Source: Cupriavidus sp. MP-37 (GTDB lineage Bacteria > Pseudomonadota > Gammaproteobacteria > Burkholderiales > Burkholderiaceae). From it: a DNA stretch of 64,000 bases. Below, piece by piece: positions 10,810-19,436 of the stretch. Below the pieces are notes generated by a model. The model did no database searches. It had not been told where the DNA came from and worked only from the letters and a program-made list of their open reading frames with translations. Each line of letters begins with the position of its first letter. The first letter of the stretch is position 1. The stretch covers positions 1,387,001 through 1,451,000 of the forward strand of contig NZ_CP085344.1 of NCBI RefSeq assembly GCF_020618415.1. Reading direction: 5' to 3'. A program made the position numbers and the translations under genes.

Positions 10810-11808
10810 TCAGTGAATGCGTCCGGGAAGGATCGGTGGGGGTTCCGGGGCAGGTGCGGTTTGCTGCACGGCGGCGCGGCGGCCCAGGGCCACGACGGCA
10901 ATCACCGCCACCGCGAAGGCGATGGTGGCAGCGTCGAGCGGCTCGGACAGGATCAGCGCGCCGCCCGCCAGTGTCAGGAACGGCTGCAGCAATTGTATCT
11001 GGCCGACGCGGGCCACGCCGCCTTTTGCCAGGCCGGCGTACCAGAAAAGGAAGCCCACGAACATCGAGAACACCGAAACATAGGCCATGCCGCCCCAGGC
11101 CCGCGGCGATGCGGCCGCAATCGCCGGCAGGTCGCGCAGCGTCAGCCAGGCCACCACCGGCACCAGCACCGGCAGCGAGACCACCAGCGCCCAGCTGATG
11201 GTTTCGAGTCCGCCCAGCTCGCGCGACAGCTTGCCGCCCTCGGCATAGCCGAGCGCGCCCAGCAGCACCGCGCCGAACAGGAACCAGTCGGCATGCTGCA
11301 GGCCGCCGGCCCCCTGCCACACGGCAAAGCCGACCACCAGCGCGCTGCCGGCCACCGCCGACAGCCAGAACGCCGGCGATGGCCGCTCGCGCCCGAACCA
11401 CGCGGCGAATACGGCCGTCGCCAATGGCAGCAGGCCGATCACGATGGCGCCGTGGCTGGCCGGCACCTCGCGCATGGCCAGCGAGGAAAAGAGCGGGAAG
11501 CCCGCCACCACCCCCAGCGCGGTCACCGCCAGCCGCGCCCATTGACCGCCGCGCGGGCGCCGACCGGCGCGCAGCGCGCCGCGCCAGGCCAGCAGTGCCA
11601 GCGCCAGCAGCGCGGCCAGCACGGCCCGCGCCAGCGCGACGAAGACCGGGTCCAGTTCCGCCACCGCCATGCGCGTGAACGGCAGCGTCTGGCTGAAGAT
11701 CGCCACGCCAATCAGGCCCAGCAGCATGCCGCCGGAGGCGGGCGCGGCAGCAGCCGCAGGTGTCGTCGATGACAAGGGAGTTTGCGGAGCGGGGCGGCTG
11801 GCGGGCAT
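10810..11808 (-). CDS. EamA/DMT-family transporter
   Basis: A 332-residue integral membrane protein with about ten predicted spans arranged as two EamA repeats. The repeats are roughly residues 30-160 (from GMLLGLIGVAIFSQTLPFTRMAVAELDP) and 175-310 (ending QIQLLQPFLTLAGGALILSEPLD). Such proteins usually export amino acids or metabolites. The ATG at 11806-11808 gives a Pro/Ala-rich cytoplasmic head. It sits 38 bp after a LysE-type exporter gene and 11 bp before ridA, so two unrelated exporter types belong to the same apparent operon. The substrate is unknown. Confidence 0.88.
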   Translation of the reverse strand: MPASRPAPQTPLSSTTPAAAAAPASGGMLLGLIGVAIFSQTLPFTRMAVAELDPVFVALARAVLAALLALALLAWRGALRAGRRPRGGQWARLAVTALGVVAGFPLFSSLAMREVPASHGAIVIGLLPLATAVFAAWFGRERPSPAFWLSAVAGSALVVGFAVWQGAGGLQHADWFLFGAVLLGALGYAEGGKLSRELGGLETISWALVVSLPVLVPVVAWLTLRDLPAIAAASPRAWGGMAYVSVFSMFVGFLFWYAGLAKGGVARVGQIQLLQPFLTLAGGALILSEPLDAATIAFAVAVIAVVALGRRAAVQQTAPAPEPPPILPGRIH

Positions 11809-11846
11809 GGTTGGCCTCTGTGTTGTCGGGAGTGTCGGTTGCGTGG

Positions 11847-12509
11847 TCAGGCAACCGCGGGCACGCCGGGACGGGCCCCGAGCGCAATCCACAGCGCCGT
11901 CAGCGCCAGCGCCGCGCCCATGGCGCGGTTGAACCAGCGCACGCGCTGCCCGTGCTGCAGCCACTGCCGCAGCGACGCGCCCACCGCGCCATAGACGCCG
12001 TTGCTGACAAAGCCGAGCACGCCGAACACGCCGCACACCAGCAGCATGCGCTGCACCGGCGAGGACGCGCCCGCCATGTAAGACGCCGCCACCGCCAGCG
12101 CCAGCATCCACGCCTTGATGTTGGCGTACTGCAGCGCCGCCGACTGCCACACGCTGAGCGGGCGCAGCACCTGCTTTTCGGCCAGCGCGGTGCTGCGCGC
12201 GATCTTCCACGCCAGCCACAGCAGGTAGGCGACGCCGGCCGCGTGCACCGCGGCGGCCAGCGCCGGCTGCCCCAGCACCAGCGCGCCCACGCCCAGCGCG
12301 CACAGCGCCAGGATGCTGGCAAAGCCGAAGGCGACGCCGACGCAGTGCGGCAGCGTCGCGCGCAGGCCGAAGTTGGCCCCGGTCACCGCGGCGATGGTGG
12401 TGTTGGGCCCGGGCGTGAACAGGCCGACCGTGAGCAGCGTCAGCAGCGCCGCGAACTGCGCCGCGCTAAGGCCGGTGAGCAAGCCGGTGAGCAGTGCGGA
12501 AGCGGTCAT
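11847..12509 (-). CDS. LysE/RhtB-family exporter
   Basis: A 220-residue inner-membrane protein with about six spans. The LysE-family signature LFTPGPNTTIAAVTGANFGLRATLPHCVG lies near residues 30-60, and ALQYANIKAWMLALAVAASY corresponds to the conserved central NPK-like region. Its start codon overlaps the stop of the preceding 60-residue gene (ATGA at 12506-12509), so translation is probably coupled. It is the second LysE-type gene within 4 kb; the other, at 7703, is on the opposite strand and only distantly alike. Export of an amino acid or amine handled by the neighbouring aminotransferase is an inference. Confidence 0.88.
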   Translation of the reverse strand: MTASALLTGLLTGLSAAQFAALLTLLTVGLFTPGPNTTIAAVTGANFGLRATLPHCVGVAFGFASILALCALGVGALVLGQPALAAAVHAAGVAYLLWLAWKIARSTALAEKQVLRPLSVWQSAALQYANIKAWMLALAVAASYMAGASSPVQRMLLVCGVFGVLGFVSNGVYGAVGASLRQWLQHGQRVRWFNRAMGAALALTALWIALGARPGVPAVA

Positions 12510-12688
12510 GCGAACGCCACCGCCATGCGCCGGTTGGCGCGGCTCTTCTTTTCGATCCTGGTCACCGCCACCGCGCCGATGCGCACGGTCTGGTCGAGCC
12601 CGATCCCTTCGGCGCTGGCGGCCACGACGGTGGCGCTGCAGTGGCCGGGATACGGGTCTGCGTCGAAACGCTTGCGGGTGGCGGACAT
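12506..12688 (-). CDS. Small hypothetical protein, 60 residues
   Basis: I do not recognise this protein. It begins MSATRKRFDADPYPGHCSATVV, is hydrophilic with a short central hydrophobic patch, and ends basic (RIEKKSRANRRMAVAFA). It is probably real. Its ATG at 12686-12688 follows AAGGAGC at good spacing, and its stop codon overlaps the start of the downstream exporter gene by four bases. It lies 31 bp after the glyoxalase-like gene in a tight same-strand series. No signal peptide or membrane span is evident. It could be a small partner of the exporter, or simply a coupling reading frame. Confidence 0.65.
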   Translation of the reverse strand: MSATRKRFDADPYPGHCSATVVAASAEGIGLDQTVRIGAVAVTRIEKKSRANRRMAVAFA

Positions 12689-12719
12689 CGGGGGCTCCTT
12701 GGCTTTGTTCTAAGAATGG

Positions 12720-13397
12720 CTAGCGCAGGGTGCGGATGCCCTGCGCCGTTTCGATCTCGGCAATCAGTTCAGGCGGGCCGTCGCCCTGTTCCACCGCGAT
12801 CAGGTGGTCGGCGCCCAGCCAGGCCAGCCCCTGGCGCAGCAGCTCGGCGCGCGGATGGCGCGCGCACAACCGGCGCAGCGCCAGGTCCTGCCGCGGCAGG
12901 CTGGCGCCGGGGGCGGGGGCCACGTCCCACTGGATCAGGCTGGGCAGCGCGCCGTCGCCGGCGCTGCCCGCTTCGCCGGGCCAGGCCGGCAGGCTGCCGT
13001 CGGCCGGTACGGTGATGCGCCAGTGCAGGCGGTCGCGGCTCATGGGGATGACGGGGGCGATGCGCTCGGGATACTGGGCCTGCCAGCGGCTCAGGTCGGC
13101 GGGCCGTTCCACGCGCGCGGCCCAGTGCAGCAGGAACGGGCCATCGCGCAGGCGCTGCTGGACTGCTGCGGTGTCCAGGCCGAACCAGCGCGGCCGTGCC
13201 GGCGCGGCGGCGGCCGGATCGACGGCGATCACTTCCAGGTAGATGCCGCCGAACAGGCCTAGCACGCGGTTGTGCGTGCCCATGGCCGCATGCGCGCCGC
13301 CGCCCTGGGGCGCAATGCCCAGCACGCCGGCAATGTAGTCGGTGCCGGTATCGAGGTCAGGGGCGGCAACCACGAGGTGATCGAGGGCTAGCTTCAT
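12720..13397 (-). CDS. VOC/glyoxalase-like domain protein
   Basis: A 225-residue protein of the glyoxalase-like type (Glyoxalase_3-like). The N-terminal beta-alpha-beta unit, LALDHLVVAAPDLDTGTDYIAGVLGIAP, with His at residue 6, is followed by GTHNRVLGLFGGIYLEVIAVDP, where His and Glu would be metal ligands. The C-terminal half repeats the fold more loosely. Similar proteins are metal-dependent lyases, dioxygenases or isomerases, or have lost activity. It is the first gene of the seven-gene minus-strand cluster, starting 84 bp from the MocR regulator gene, so it is probably under that regulator. The reaction is unknown. Confidence 0.82.
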   Translation of the reverse strand: MKLALDHLVVAAPDLDTGTDYIAGVLGIAPQGGGAHAAMGTHNRVLGLFGGIYLEVIAVDPAAAAPARPRWFGLDTAAVQQRLRDGPFLLHWAARVERPADLSRWQAQYPERIAPVIPMSRDRLHWRITVPADGSLPAWPGEAGSAGDGALPSLIQWDVAPAPGASLPRQDLALRRLCARHPRAELLRQGLAWLGADHLIAVEQGDGPPELIAEIETAQGIRTLR

Positions 13398-13481
13398 CTT
13401 GGCTTGATGGTAGACAAGGTACTCGGTACAGTACCGGTACAGTTGAGCGGATCGTCTTCAGTACAGTTGCAGGAGCAGCAC
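13398..13481. promoter_or_regulatory. Divergent promoter region with spaced GTACAGT direct repeats
   Basis: The 84 bp between the divergent glyoxalase-like and MocR-type genes contain GTACAGT three times in the same direction, at 13426, 13437 and 13461. The last two extend to GTACAGTTG and are 24 bp apart. The first two are 11 bp apart, one helical turn. MocR-type regulators generally bind spaced direct repeats, so these are good operator candidates for both genes. Protein binding is inferred. Confidence 0.6.
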
Positions 13482-15029
13482 ATGGATGCCCATACCAGCA
13501 AGGGCGGCGCCGGCGGAGACAGCGCCGCCACGGCCCGCCAGAAGGATAGCCGAGGCCAGGCGCCTGCCGCACCGGCGCGCGCGCTGCAGCTGGTGCTGCC
13601 GTCCACGGCGCGGCTGCCCGACCCGATCCCGTCGGCACAGATGACGCTGGTCGAGCAGCTGACCGAATGGGCGCGCATGCGCATCGACGAGCGCGTGTTC
13701 CGCGCCGGCATGCGCATGCCGTCGATCCGGCAGCTGGCGCAGGAGAAGGGCATCTCGCGCTTTACCGTGGTCGAGGCGTACGAGCGGCTGGTGGCGCTGG
13801 GCTACCTGGAATCGCGCCGCGGCTCGGGCTTCTACGTGCGCGAACGGGCCCCGGCCGCGCCGGCAGCATCGGCAGCATCGGTCTCCCACGACGCCGCGGC
13901 GGCGCGCAAGATCGACGTGACCTGGCTGCTGCGCAGCATGTTCCATACCGCCGAGGCGCACAAGGCGCCGGGGCTGGGCTTCCTGCCCAACGACTGGCTC
14001 GACGGCGAGCTGATCGCCAGCGCGCTGCGCGGGCTCGGGCGCCAGCCCGGCAACCATTTCCTCGCCAGCGGCACGCCGCAGGGCTTCCTGCCGCTGCGCC
14101 AGCAGCTGCGCACCCGGCTGGAAGAACTGGAGATCCGCGCCGGCGCCGAGCAGATCGTGCTGACCTCGGGCATCACCCAGGCGCTCGACCTGATCGCGCG
14201 GCTTTACCTGCAACCCGGCGACGCGGTGCTGGTGGGCGACCCGGCCTGGTTCGTGATGTTCGGCCGCTTTGCCGCGCAGGGCGCGCAGGTGATCGGCGTG
14301 CCCTACACCGGCGAAGGGCCGGACCTGGAGGCGCTGGAGCGCATCGTGCAGGCGCGCCGCCCCAGGCTGTTCGTGATCAACTCGGTGCTGCACAACCCGA
14401 CCGGCACCTCGCTGTCGGCAGCCAAGGCCTTCCAGCTGCTGCGCCTGGCCGAGCAGTACGACTTCCTGATCGTCGAGGACGACATCTACTGCGACCTGTG
14501 CCCGCCCGGCCACGCCGCCACCCGGCTGGCCAGCCTGGACCAGCTGCGCCGGGTGATCTACCTGGGCAGCTTCTCCAAGACGCTGGCGGCCAACCTGCGC
14601 GTCGGCTTTGTCGCCGCGCACCCGGAAACGGCCGCGGCGCTGACCGACAGCAAGCTGCTGGCCGGGCTGGCCACGCCGGAGATCAACGAGCGGGTGCTGT
14701 ACAAGGTGCTGACCGAAGGGCATTACCGCAAGCATGTCGAGCGCGTGCGCACCCGGCTCGACCGGGCCCGCGACGACACCCGGCGCGCGCTGGAACGGCT
14801 GGGCCTGCGCCTGTTCCCCGGCCAGCACGCCGGCATGTACCTGTGGGCCGACTCCGGCCGCGATTCCAACGCCATCACCACCGCCGGCCATGAGGAAGGC
14901 TACCTGTTCGCCCCGGGCAGCCTGTTTTCGCCGTCGCAGATGCCGTCCGGCTGGATGCGCTTCAACGTCGCCAGCAGTGGCGACCCCGACATGCTGCGCT
15001 TCCTGGCGCAGCAGCTTGAACGGCTGTAG
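13482..15029 (+). CDS. MocR-family transcriptional regulator (GntR HTH + aminotransferase-like domain)
   Basis: A 515-residue fusion. A GntR-type winged helix (residues about 50-125; PSIRQLAQEKGISRFTVVEAYERL) precedes a fold I aminotransferase domain. The PLP Lys lies in YLGSFSKTLAANLRVGF and the Asp in FLIVEDDIYCDL, so the cofactor is probably bound and used for sensing. GabR and PdxR are related regulators. ATG at 13482 is chosen over 13404 because AGGAG (13471-13475) lies six bases upstream. The earlier ATG would place the coding start inside the repeat-bearing promoter. It is divergent from a seven-gene cluster that includes an aminotransferase and two exporters, which it probably controls. 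Confidence 0.9.
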   Translation: MDAHTSKGGAGGDSAATARQKDSRGQAPAAPARALQLVLPSTARLPDPIPSAQMTLVEQLTEWARMRIDERVFRAGMRMPSIRQLAQEKGISRFTVVEAYERLVALGYLESRRGSGFYVRERAPAAPAASAASVSHDAAAARKIDVTWLLRSMFHTAEAHKAPGLGFLPNDWLDGELIASALRGLGRQPGNHFLASGTPQGFLPLRQQLRTRLEELEIRAGAEQIVLTSGITQALDLIARLYLQPGDAVLVGDPAWFVMFGRFAAQGAQVIGVPYTGEGPDLEALERIVQARRPRLFVINSVLHNPTGTSLSAAKAFQLLRLAEQYDFLIVEDDIYCDLCPPGHAATRLASLDQLRRVIYLGSFSKTLAANLRVGFVAAHPETAAALTDSKLLAGLATPEINERVLYKVLTEGHYRKHVERVRTRLDRARDDTRRALERLGLRLFPGQHAGMYLWADSGRDSNAITTAGHEEGYLFAPGSLFSPSQMPSGWMRFNVASSGDPDMLRFLAQQLERL

Positions 15030-15054
15030 CGGGGCAACCGGCGCGCCCCCGGGT

Positions 15055-15082
15055 CTTGAAAATGGCCCGGGCGTCCCTATTT
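15055..15082 (+). promoter_or_regulatory. Sigma-32-type heat-shock promoter of htpG
   Basis: CTTGAAA (15055-15061), 13 bp, then CCCTATTT (15075-15082) closely matches the sigma-32 consensus CTTGAA and CCCCATnT with 11-16 bp spacing. It lies about 65 bp before the htpG start codon. Confidence 0.75.
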
Positions 15083-15146
15083 TTGCCGGCACGGCCCCGG
15101 CGGCCACCCAACCCATCCAGATTCGCCTGTTTTCAAGAGGAGAACC

Positions 15147-17057
15147 ATGACCGCACCGCACGAGACGATGAGCTTCCAGGCGGAAGTGAAGCAGCTGCTG
15201 CACCTGATGATCCACTCGCTGTACAGCAACAAGGAAATCTTCCTGCGCGAGCTGGTCTCGAATGCTTCGGACGCCACTGACAAGCTGCGCTTCGAGGCGA
15301 TCGCGAATCCGTCCCTGCTCGAGAACGACGCCGACCTGGCCATCCGCATCGAGGCCGATGCCCAAGCGCGCACGCTGAAGATCACCGACAACGGCATCGG
15401 CATGAGCCGCGACGAGGCCATCCGCAACCTCGGCACCATCGCGCGCTCGGGCACGAAGGAGTTCTTCCAGCAGCTGTCCGGCGACCAGCAGAAGGACGCC
15501 GCGCTGATCGGCCAGTTCGGCGTGGGCTTCTATTCGGCCTTTATCGTCGCCGACAAGGTCACCGTGGAAACGCGCCGCGCCGGCCTGGGCGCCGAGGAAG
15601 CGGTGCGCTGGGAAAGCACCGGCGACGGCGAGTTCACCGTCGACGCCATTGCGCGCGCCGAGCGCGGCACCACCATCACGCTGCACCTGCGCGAGGGCGA
15701 GGACGATTTCCTCTCCGCGTGGCGGCTGAAGGGCATCATCCAGAAGTATTCGGACCACATCTCGCTGCCGATCCGCATGCCCAAGGAAGTGTGGGACGCC
15801 GAAGCCAGCAGCTACAAGCGCACCGACGAGTGGGAGAGCGTGAACCAGGCCAGCGCGCTGTGGACCCGCGCCAAGTCCGACATCACCGACGAGCAGTACA
15901 CCGCGTTCTACCAGCACATCGCGCACGACAACGAGGCGCCGCTGGCGTGGACCCACAACCGGGTCGAGGGCCGCAGCGAATACACCCAGCTGCTGTACAT
16001 CCCGGCGCGCGCGCCGTTCGACCTGTGGGACCGCAACCACAAGGCCGGGCTCAAGCTGTACGTGAAGCGCGTCTTCATCATGGACGACGCCGAGCAGCTG
16101 CTGCCGGGCTACCTGCGCTGGGTCAAGGGCGTGGTCGATTCCGCCGACCTGCCGCTGAACGTGTCGCGCGAGCTGCTGCAGGAAAGCCGTGACGTGAAGG
16201 CGATCCGCGAGGGCTGCACCAAGCGCGTGCTGTCGATGCTGGAAACGCTGGCCGACAGCGAGGACGAAGCCGAGCGCGCCAAGTACGCCACCTTCTGGCA
16301 GCAATTCGGCCAGGCGCTCAAAGAGGGCGTGGGCGAGGACCAGGCCAACCAGGAGCGCGTGGCCAAGCTGCTGCGCTTTGCCTCGACGCACAACGACACC
16401 GCCGAACAGAACGTGGCGCTGGCCGCCTATGTCGGCCGCATGAAGGAAGGGCAGGACAAGATCTACTACGTCACGGCCGACACCTGGTCCGCGGCCAAGA
16501 ACAGCCCGCACCTGGAAGTGTTCCGCAAGAAGGGCATCGAAGTGCTGCTGCTGACCGACCGCGTCGACGAATGGATGCTGTCGTTCCTGCGCGAGTTCGA
16601 CGGCAAGGAACTGGTCTCGGTGGCGCGCGGCGACCTCGACCTGGGCAAGCTGGCCGACGAGGCCGAGAAGGCTGAGCAGGAAAAGGCCGAGGCCGACTGG
16701 AAGGACGTGGTCGAGCGCGCCAAGGCCGTGCTGGCCGGCAAGGCCAAGGACGTGCGCGTGACGCTGCGCCTGACCGAGTCGGCATCGTGCCTGGTCTCGG
16801 ACGAAGGCGACATGAGCGGCTACCTGCAGCGCCTGCTCAAGCAGGCCGGCCAGAAGGCGCCGGACGCGCAGCCGATCCTGGAACTGAACCCGGAACACGC
16901 GCTGGTCAGGAAGCTGCGCGACCTGCAAGGCGAGGAATCAGGCGAGGCCTTCAGCGACCGCCTGCAGGTGCTGTTCGACCAGGCGCTGCTGGCCGAAGGC
17001 GGCATGCTGGAAGACCCGGCCGCCTACGTACAGCGCGTGAACAAGCTGCTGGCCTGA
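15147..17057 (+). CDS. htpG: Molecular chaperone HtpG (Hsp90)
   Basis: The 636-residue bacterial Hsp90, a cytoplasmic ATP-dependent dimeric chaperone. The N-terminal GHKL ATPase domain shows [13 protein letters not shown] (catalytic Glu upstream in LRELVSN), [11 protein letters not shown] and [11 protein letters not shown]. The middle domain includes [15 protein letters not shown], and the C-terminal dimerisation domain runs to the end. Length matches E. coli HtpG (624). ATG at 15147 follows AGAGGAGA. The sigma-32-like promoter just upstream fits heat-shock control. A type A palindromic repeat follows the gene. Confidence 0.97.
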   Translation: MTAPHETMSFQAEVKQLLHLMIHSLYSNKEIFLRELVSNASDATDKLRFEAIANPSLLENDADLAIRIEADAQARTLKITDNGIGMSRDEAIRNLGTIARSGTKEFFQQLSGDQQKDAALIGQFGVGFYSAFIVADKVTVETRRAGLGAEEAVRWESTGDGEFTVDAIARAERGTTITLHLREGEDDFLSAWRLKGIIQKYSDHISLPIRMPKEVWDAEASSYKRTDEWESVNQASALWTRAKSDITDEQYTAFYQHIAHDNEAPLAWTHNRVEGRSEYTQLLYIPARAPFDLWDRNHKAGLKLYVKRVFIMDDAEQLLPGYLRWVKGVVDSADLPLNVSRELLQESRDVKAIREGCTKRVLSMLETLADSEDEAERAKYATFWQQFGQALKEGVGEDQANQERVAKLLRFASTHNDTAEQNVALAAYVGRMKEGQDKIYYVTADTWSAAKNSPHLEVFRKKGIEVLLLTDRVDEWMLSFLREFDGKELVSVARGDLDLGKLADEAEKAEQEKAEADWKDVVERAKAVLAGKAKDVRVTLRLTESASCLVSDEGDMSGYLQRLLKQAGQKAPDAQPILELNPEHALVRKLRDLQGEESGEAFSDRLQVLFDQALLAEGGMLEDPAAYVQRVNKLLA

Positions 17058-17072
17058 GCCAACGCGAAGGTG

Positions 17073-17200
17073 TGCTCCCCTCTCCCGCTTGCGGGAGAGG
17101 GGCCGGGGGTGAGGGCAGGCGCTGGCATACCGACGGCCGGACTTCGTTGACGCTCCGGCCCTCACCCCCACCCCTCTCCCACTTCGCGGGAGAGGGGAGC
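17073..17200. repeat. Type A composite palindromic repeat (complete)
   Basis: Two hairpins, ctcccgc(tt)gcgggag and ctcccacttcgcgggag, lie in inverted arrangement. They are separated by gggggtgagggc, tggcataccg and the complementary gccctcaccccc. It follows htpG directly and is non-coding. The same architecture occurs at 2171-3556 (split by the IS), and partial versions occur at 20538-20580, 40133-40180 and 44416-44462. Confidence 0.85.
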
Positions 17201-17302
17201 GTTTGCCGGAGTTCGTGGCAAGCGCAAACGTTCTCGCAAACCGGCGGCCTGCAACACGCGTCGTTCCGCCTTGGTCAGCAACCGGGACCCTGCGTTCTTG
17301 CC

Positions 17303-17806
17303 ATGCCCGAAACCATCCCCCCTCAACCGGATCTCCACCAGGGCCTGCCGCCCGTCATCGACGCCCACACCCGCGTGCTGGTACTCGGCAGCTTTCCCGG
17401 TGCCGCGTCGCTCGCCGCGCGCCAGTATTACGCCCATCCGCGCAACCAGTTCTGGCCGCTGCTGGGCGCGCTGACCGGCGAACCGCTGCCGCAGTTGCCC
17501 TATGCCGAACGGCTGGTGCGGCTGCTGGCGCATCGCATCGGCGTGTGGGACGTGCTGGGCGCGTGCCAGCGCGAAGGCAGCCTCGACAGCAATATCCGCT
17601 ATCCGCAGGCCAACGATTTCACGCGCCTGCGCGCACTGGCGCCGGCGCTGCGGCGCATCGGCTTCAATGGCGGCACCTCCGGCCGCTTTGCGCCGCAGTT
17701 TGCGGCGCAGGGCTACGAGACCGTGGTGCTGCCGTCGTCCAGCCCGGCGCATGCCGCGCGCAGCTTCGAGCAGAAGCTGGTGTTGTGGCGCGAGCTGCTG
17801 GCCTGA
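17303..17806 (+). CDS. DNA-deoxyinosine (hypoxanthine) glycosylase, UDG family 6
   Basis: A 167-residue uracil-DNA glycosylase superfamily protein that would remove deaminated purine (hypoxanthine) from DNA. VLGSFPGAASLAARQYYAHPRNQFWPLL near residues 30-60 is the characteristic first motif of family 6 (HDG). RIGVWDVLGACQREGSLDSNI and the second motif PSSSPAHAARSF follow. Family members lack the catalytic Asp of family 1 and use an Asn, for which the Asn of HPRNQFW is the candidate. ATG at 17303 (MPETIPPQPDL) fits family length (about 160-170). It stands alone between a repeat and the universal stress gene. Confidence 0.85.
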   Translation: MPETIPPQPDLHQGLPPVIDAHTRVLVLGSFPGAASLAARQYYAHPRNQFWPLLGALTGEPLPQLPYAERLVRLLAHRIGVWDVLGACQREGSLDSNIRYPQANDFTRLRALAPALRRIGFNGGTSGRFAPQFAAQGYETVVLPSSSPAHAARSFEQKLVLWRELLA

Positions 17807-18037
17807 GGGGCTTGCCGCCGGCCTTGCGTGTAGGGAATCAGCCTGCCCGGAAGTGACGCCTTCCGGATTGTCGTGGGCCATCGCGCACCTATACTGAAAT
17901 CGGGCCGGCCCATGATTCCAAACCGGGAGTATCGGCCGCTCCTTGTGCGCCTTGCGGGCTCGCACTTTCGGACGCATGGCGTGAATGCACCGGAAGTGAG
18001 TTGCCTGAGCCGGCAATATGCAGGCAAGGAGGCAATC

Positions 18038-18475
18038 ATGTTCAAGCATCTCCTGCTGGCGGTCGATGGCTCCGACCTGTCTGAATCGGCGTTCCGCAAG
18101 GCGCTCGTGCTGGCGCGGGACATGGGGGCGCGAACCACCGCGGTGCGCGTCTGTCCGAACTACCACGTGCTGACTTACCAGGTCGAGATGCTGGAGGACA
18201 CCCGCGAAACCTACGTCAAGGAGGCGGCGGCGGGCGCCACGCAGTACCTGCGCGAGCGCGCCGAGGAAGCCAGCGCGGCGGGCGTGCCGTGCGACACCGC
18301 CTACGCCGTCAACGACCATCCCTACGAAGCCATCATCAAGACCGCCGAGGACAAGGGCTGCGACCTGATCGTGATGGCGTCGCACGGGCGGCGCGGCATC
18401 CAGGGCATGCTGATCGGCAGCGAGACGCTGAAGGTGCTGACGCACAGCAAGATCCCGGTGCTGGTCTATCGCTAG
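18038..18475 (+). CDS. Universal stress protein (UspA family)
   Basis: A 145-residue single-domain universal stress protein. It opens with the strand MFKHLLLAVDGSDLSESAFRKAL, whose Asp is the usual nucleotide contact. It ends with DLIVMASHGRRGIQGMLIGSETLKVL, the glycine-rich phosphate-binding loop of the ATP-binding subclass. Such proteins are induced by starvation or oxidative stress; the exact role is unknown. ATG at 18038 follows AAGGAGG. The gene is monocistronic, with a terminator about 25 bp after its stop. Confidence 0.93.
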   Translation: MFKHLLLAVDGSDLSESAFRKALVLARDMGARTTAVRVCPNYHVLTYQVEMLEDTRETYVKEAAAGATQYLRERAEEASAAGVPCDTAYAVNDHPYEAIIKTAEDKGCDLIVMASHGRRGIQGMLIGSETLKVLTHSKIPVLVYR

Positions 18476-18500
18476 CGCCCCTGCGCGCGGCAGGATACAG

Positions 18501-18550
18501 GGCCCCGGCGGGCCCGGTTGCAAGACCGGCGCTGCCGGGGCCGCATTTTT
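18501..18550 (+). terminator. Intrinsic terminator of the universal stress gene
   Basis: The nine-base stem GGCCCCGGC/GCCGGGGCC encloses a smaller hairpin and is followed by gcattttt. It lies just after the universal stress gene. Confidence 0.75.
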
Positions 18551-18677
18551 GCCGCTGCCGATGGCTTCTGGCATCCTGAGGTCGGCCCCGGACTATCCTG
18601 CCGGGACCGCCGCCGCGCCTTTCTGTCACAATGCCGGCGGCTGGCGCGCCCGCCATGGTTCCAAAGGTGATCTCCCT

Positions 18678-19430
18678 ATGCGTATTTTCGGCATCAGCAT
18701 CCATATCCTCGTCGCACTGTTCTTTGCCGTGCACGCGGTGCGCACGCACCAGAACATGTACTGGCTGCTGATCCTGTTCCTGTTCCCTGGCCTGGGCAGC
18801 GTGGTCTATTTCTTTGCGATCTACCTGCCCGAACTGCGCCAGTCGCGCGGGGCGCGCGCGGCAACGCGCGCGATCTCGCAGCTGGTCGACCCCAACCGGG
18901 CGGTGCGCGAGGCCCGCACGGATTTCGACCGGGCCCCGACGGTGGCGCATCGCATGCGCCTGGGCGCGGCGCTGCTGGCCGCCGGCGAGCCGGCCGAGGC
19001 GCTGCAGCACTACCAGGCGGCGGCCAACGGCCCGTTCGCGACCGATCCCGCGCTGCTGCAGGGCCTGGCGCAGGCGCAGTTCGCCACCGGCGATGCGCCC
19101 GGCGCGGTGGCGACGCTGGAGAAACTGTTCGCGGCCAGTCCGCACGCGCGCCAGCAGCCGAAGCCGGCGCTGCTGTACGCGCAAGCCCTGGCCGCGACCG
19201 GCGCGGCCGGCACGCGCGCCGCCTTCGAGCAGGCGCTGACCAGCGCCAGCGACGCCGCGCCGCGCTGCCTGTTCGCCGACTGGCTGGCGGCCCAGCCCGA
19301 CGCCGCCGACCGCGAGCGCGCGCAACAGCTCTATGCCGATATCATCCACGACGCCCGCCACTGGCCGCGCCACGCCCGCGACCACAACCGCGCATGGCTG
19401 CAGCGGGCGCAGGCAGCGCTGGGCAAGTAA
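18678..19430 (+). CDS. TPR-containing membrane protein of unknown function
   Basis: A 250-residue protein. Two N-terminal hydrophobic helices (residues about 5-20 and 28-48, MYWLLILFLFPGLGSVVYFFAIYL) resemble a PLDc_N-type hairpin. A soluble, Ala-rich helical part follows, with TPR-like pairs such as RLGAALLAAGEPAEALQHYQAAANG (about residues 95-120). It is probably anchored in the inner membrane with the repeats in the cytoplasm. ATG at 18678 gives the two spans intact. It ends seven bases before the next candidate start, so the two genes may form an operon. I know relatives only as hypothetical proteins. Confidence 0.75.
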   Translation: MRIFGISIHILVALFFAVHAVRTHQNMYWLLILFLFPGLGSVVYFFAIYLPELRQSRGARAATRAISQLVDPNRAVREARTDFDRAPTVAHRMRLGAALLAAGEPAEALQHYQAAANGPFATDPALLQGLAQAQFATGDAPGAVATLEKLFAASPHARQQPKPALLYAQALAATGAAGTRAAFEQALTSASDAAPRCLFADWLAAQPDAADRERAQQLYADIIHDARHWPRHARDHNRAWLQRAQAALGK

Positions 19431-19436
19431 ATCCGC

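Noticed and set aside
13458..16928. Very long minus-strand open frame (1156 codons) opposite the MocR regulator and htpG
   Set aside because: It is a mirror of codon bias in GC-rich genes: the protein is an unlikely Gln/Ala/Arg/His mix with no domain, and both plus-strand genes are clear families.
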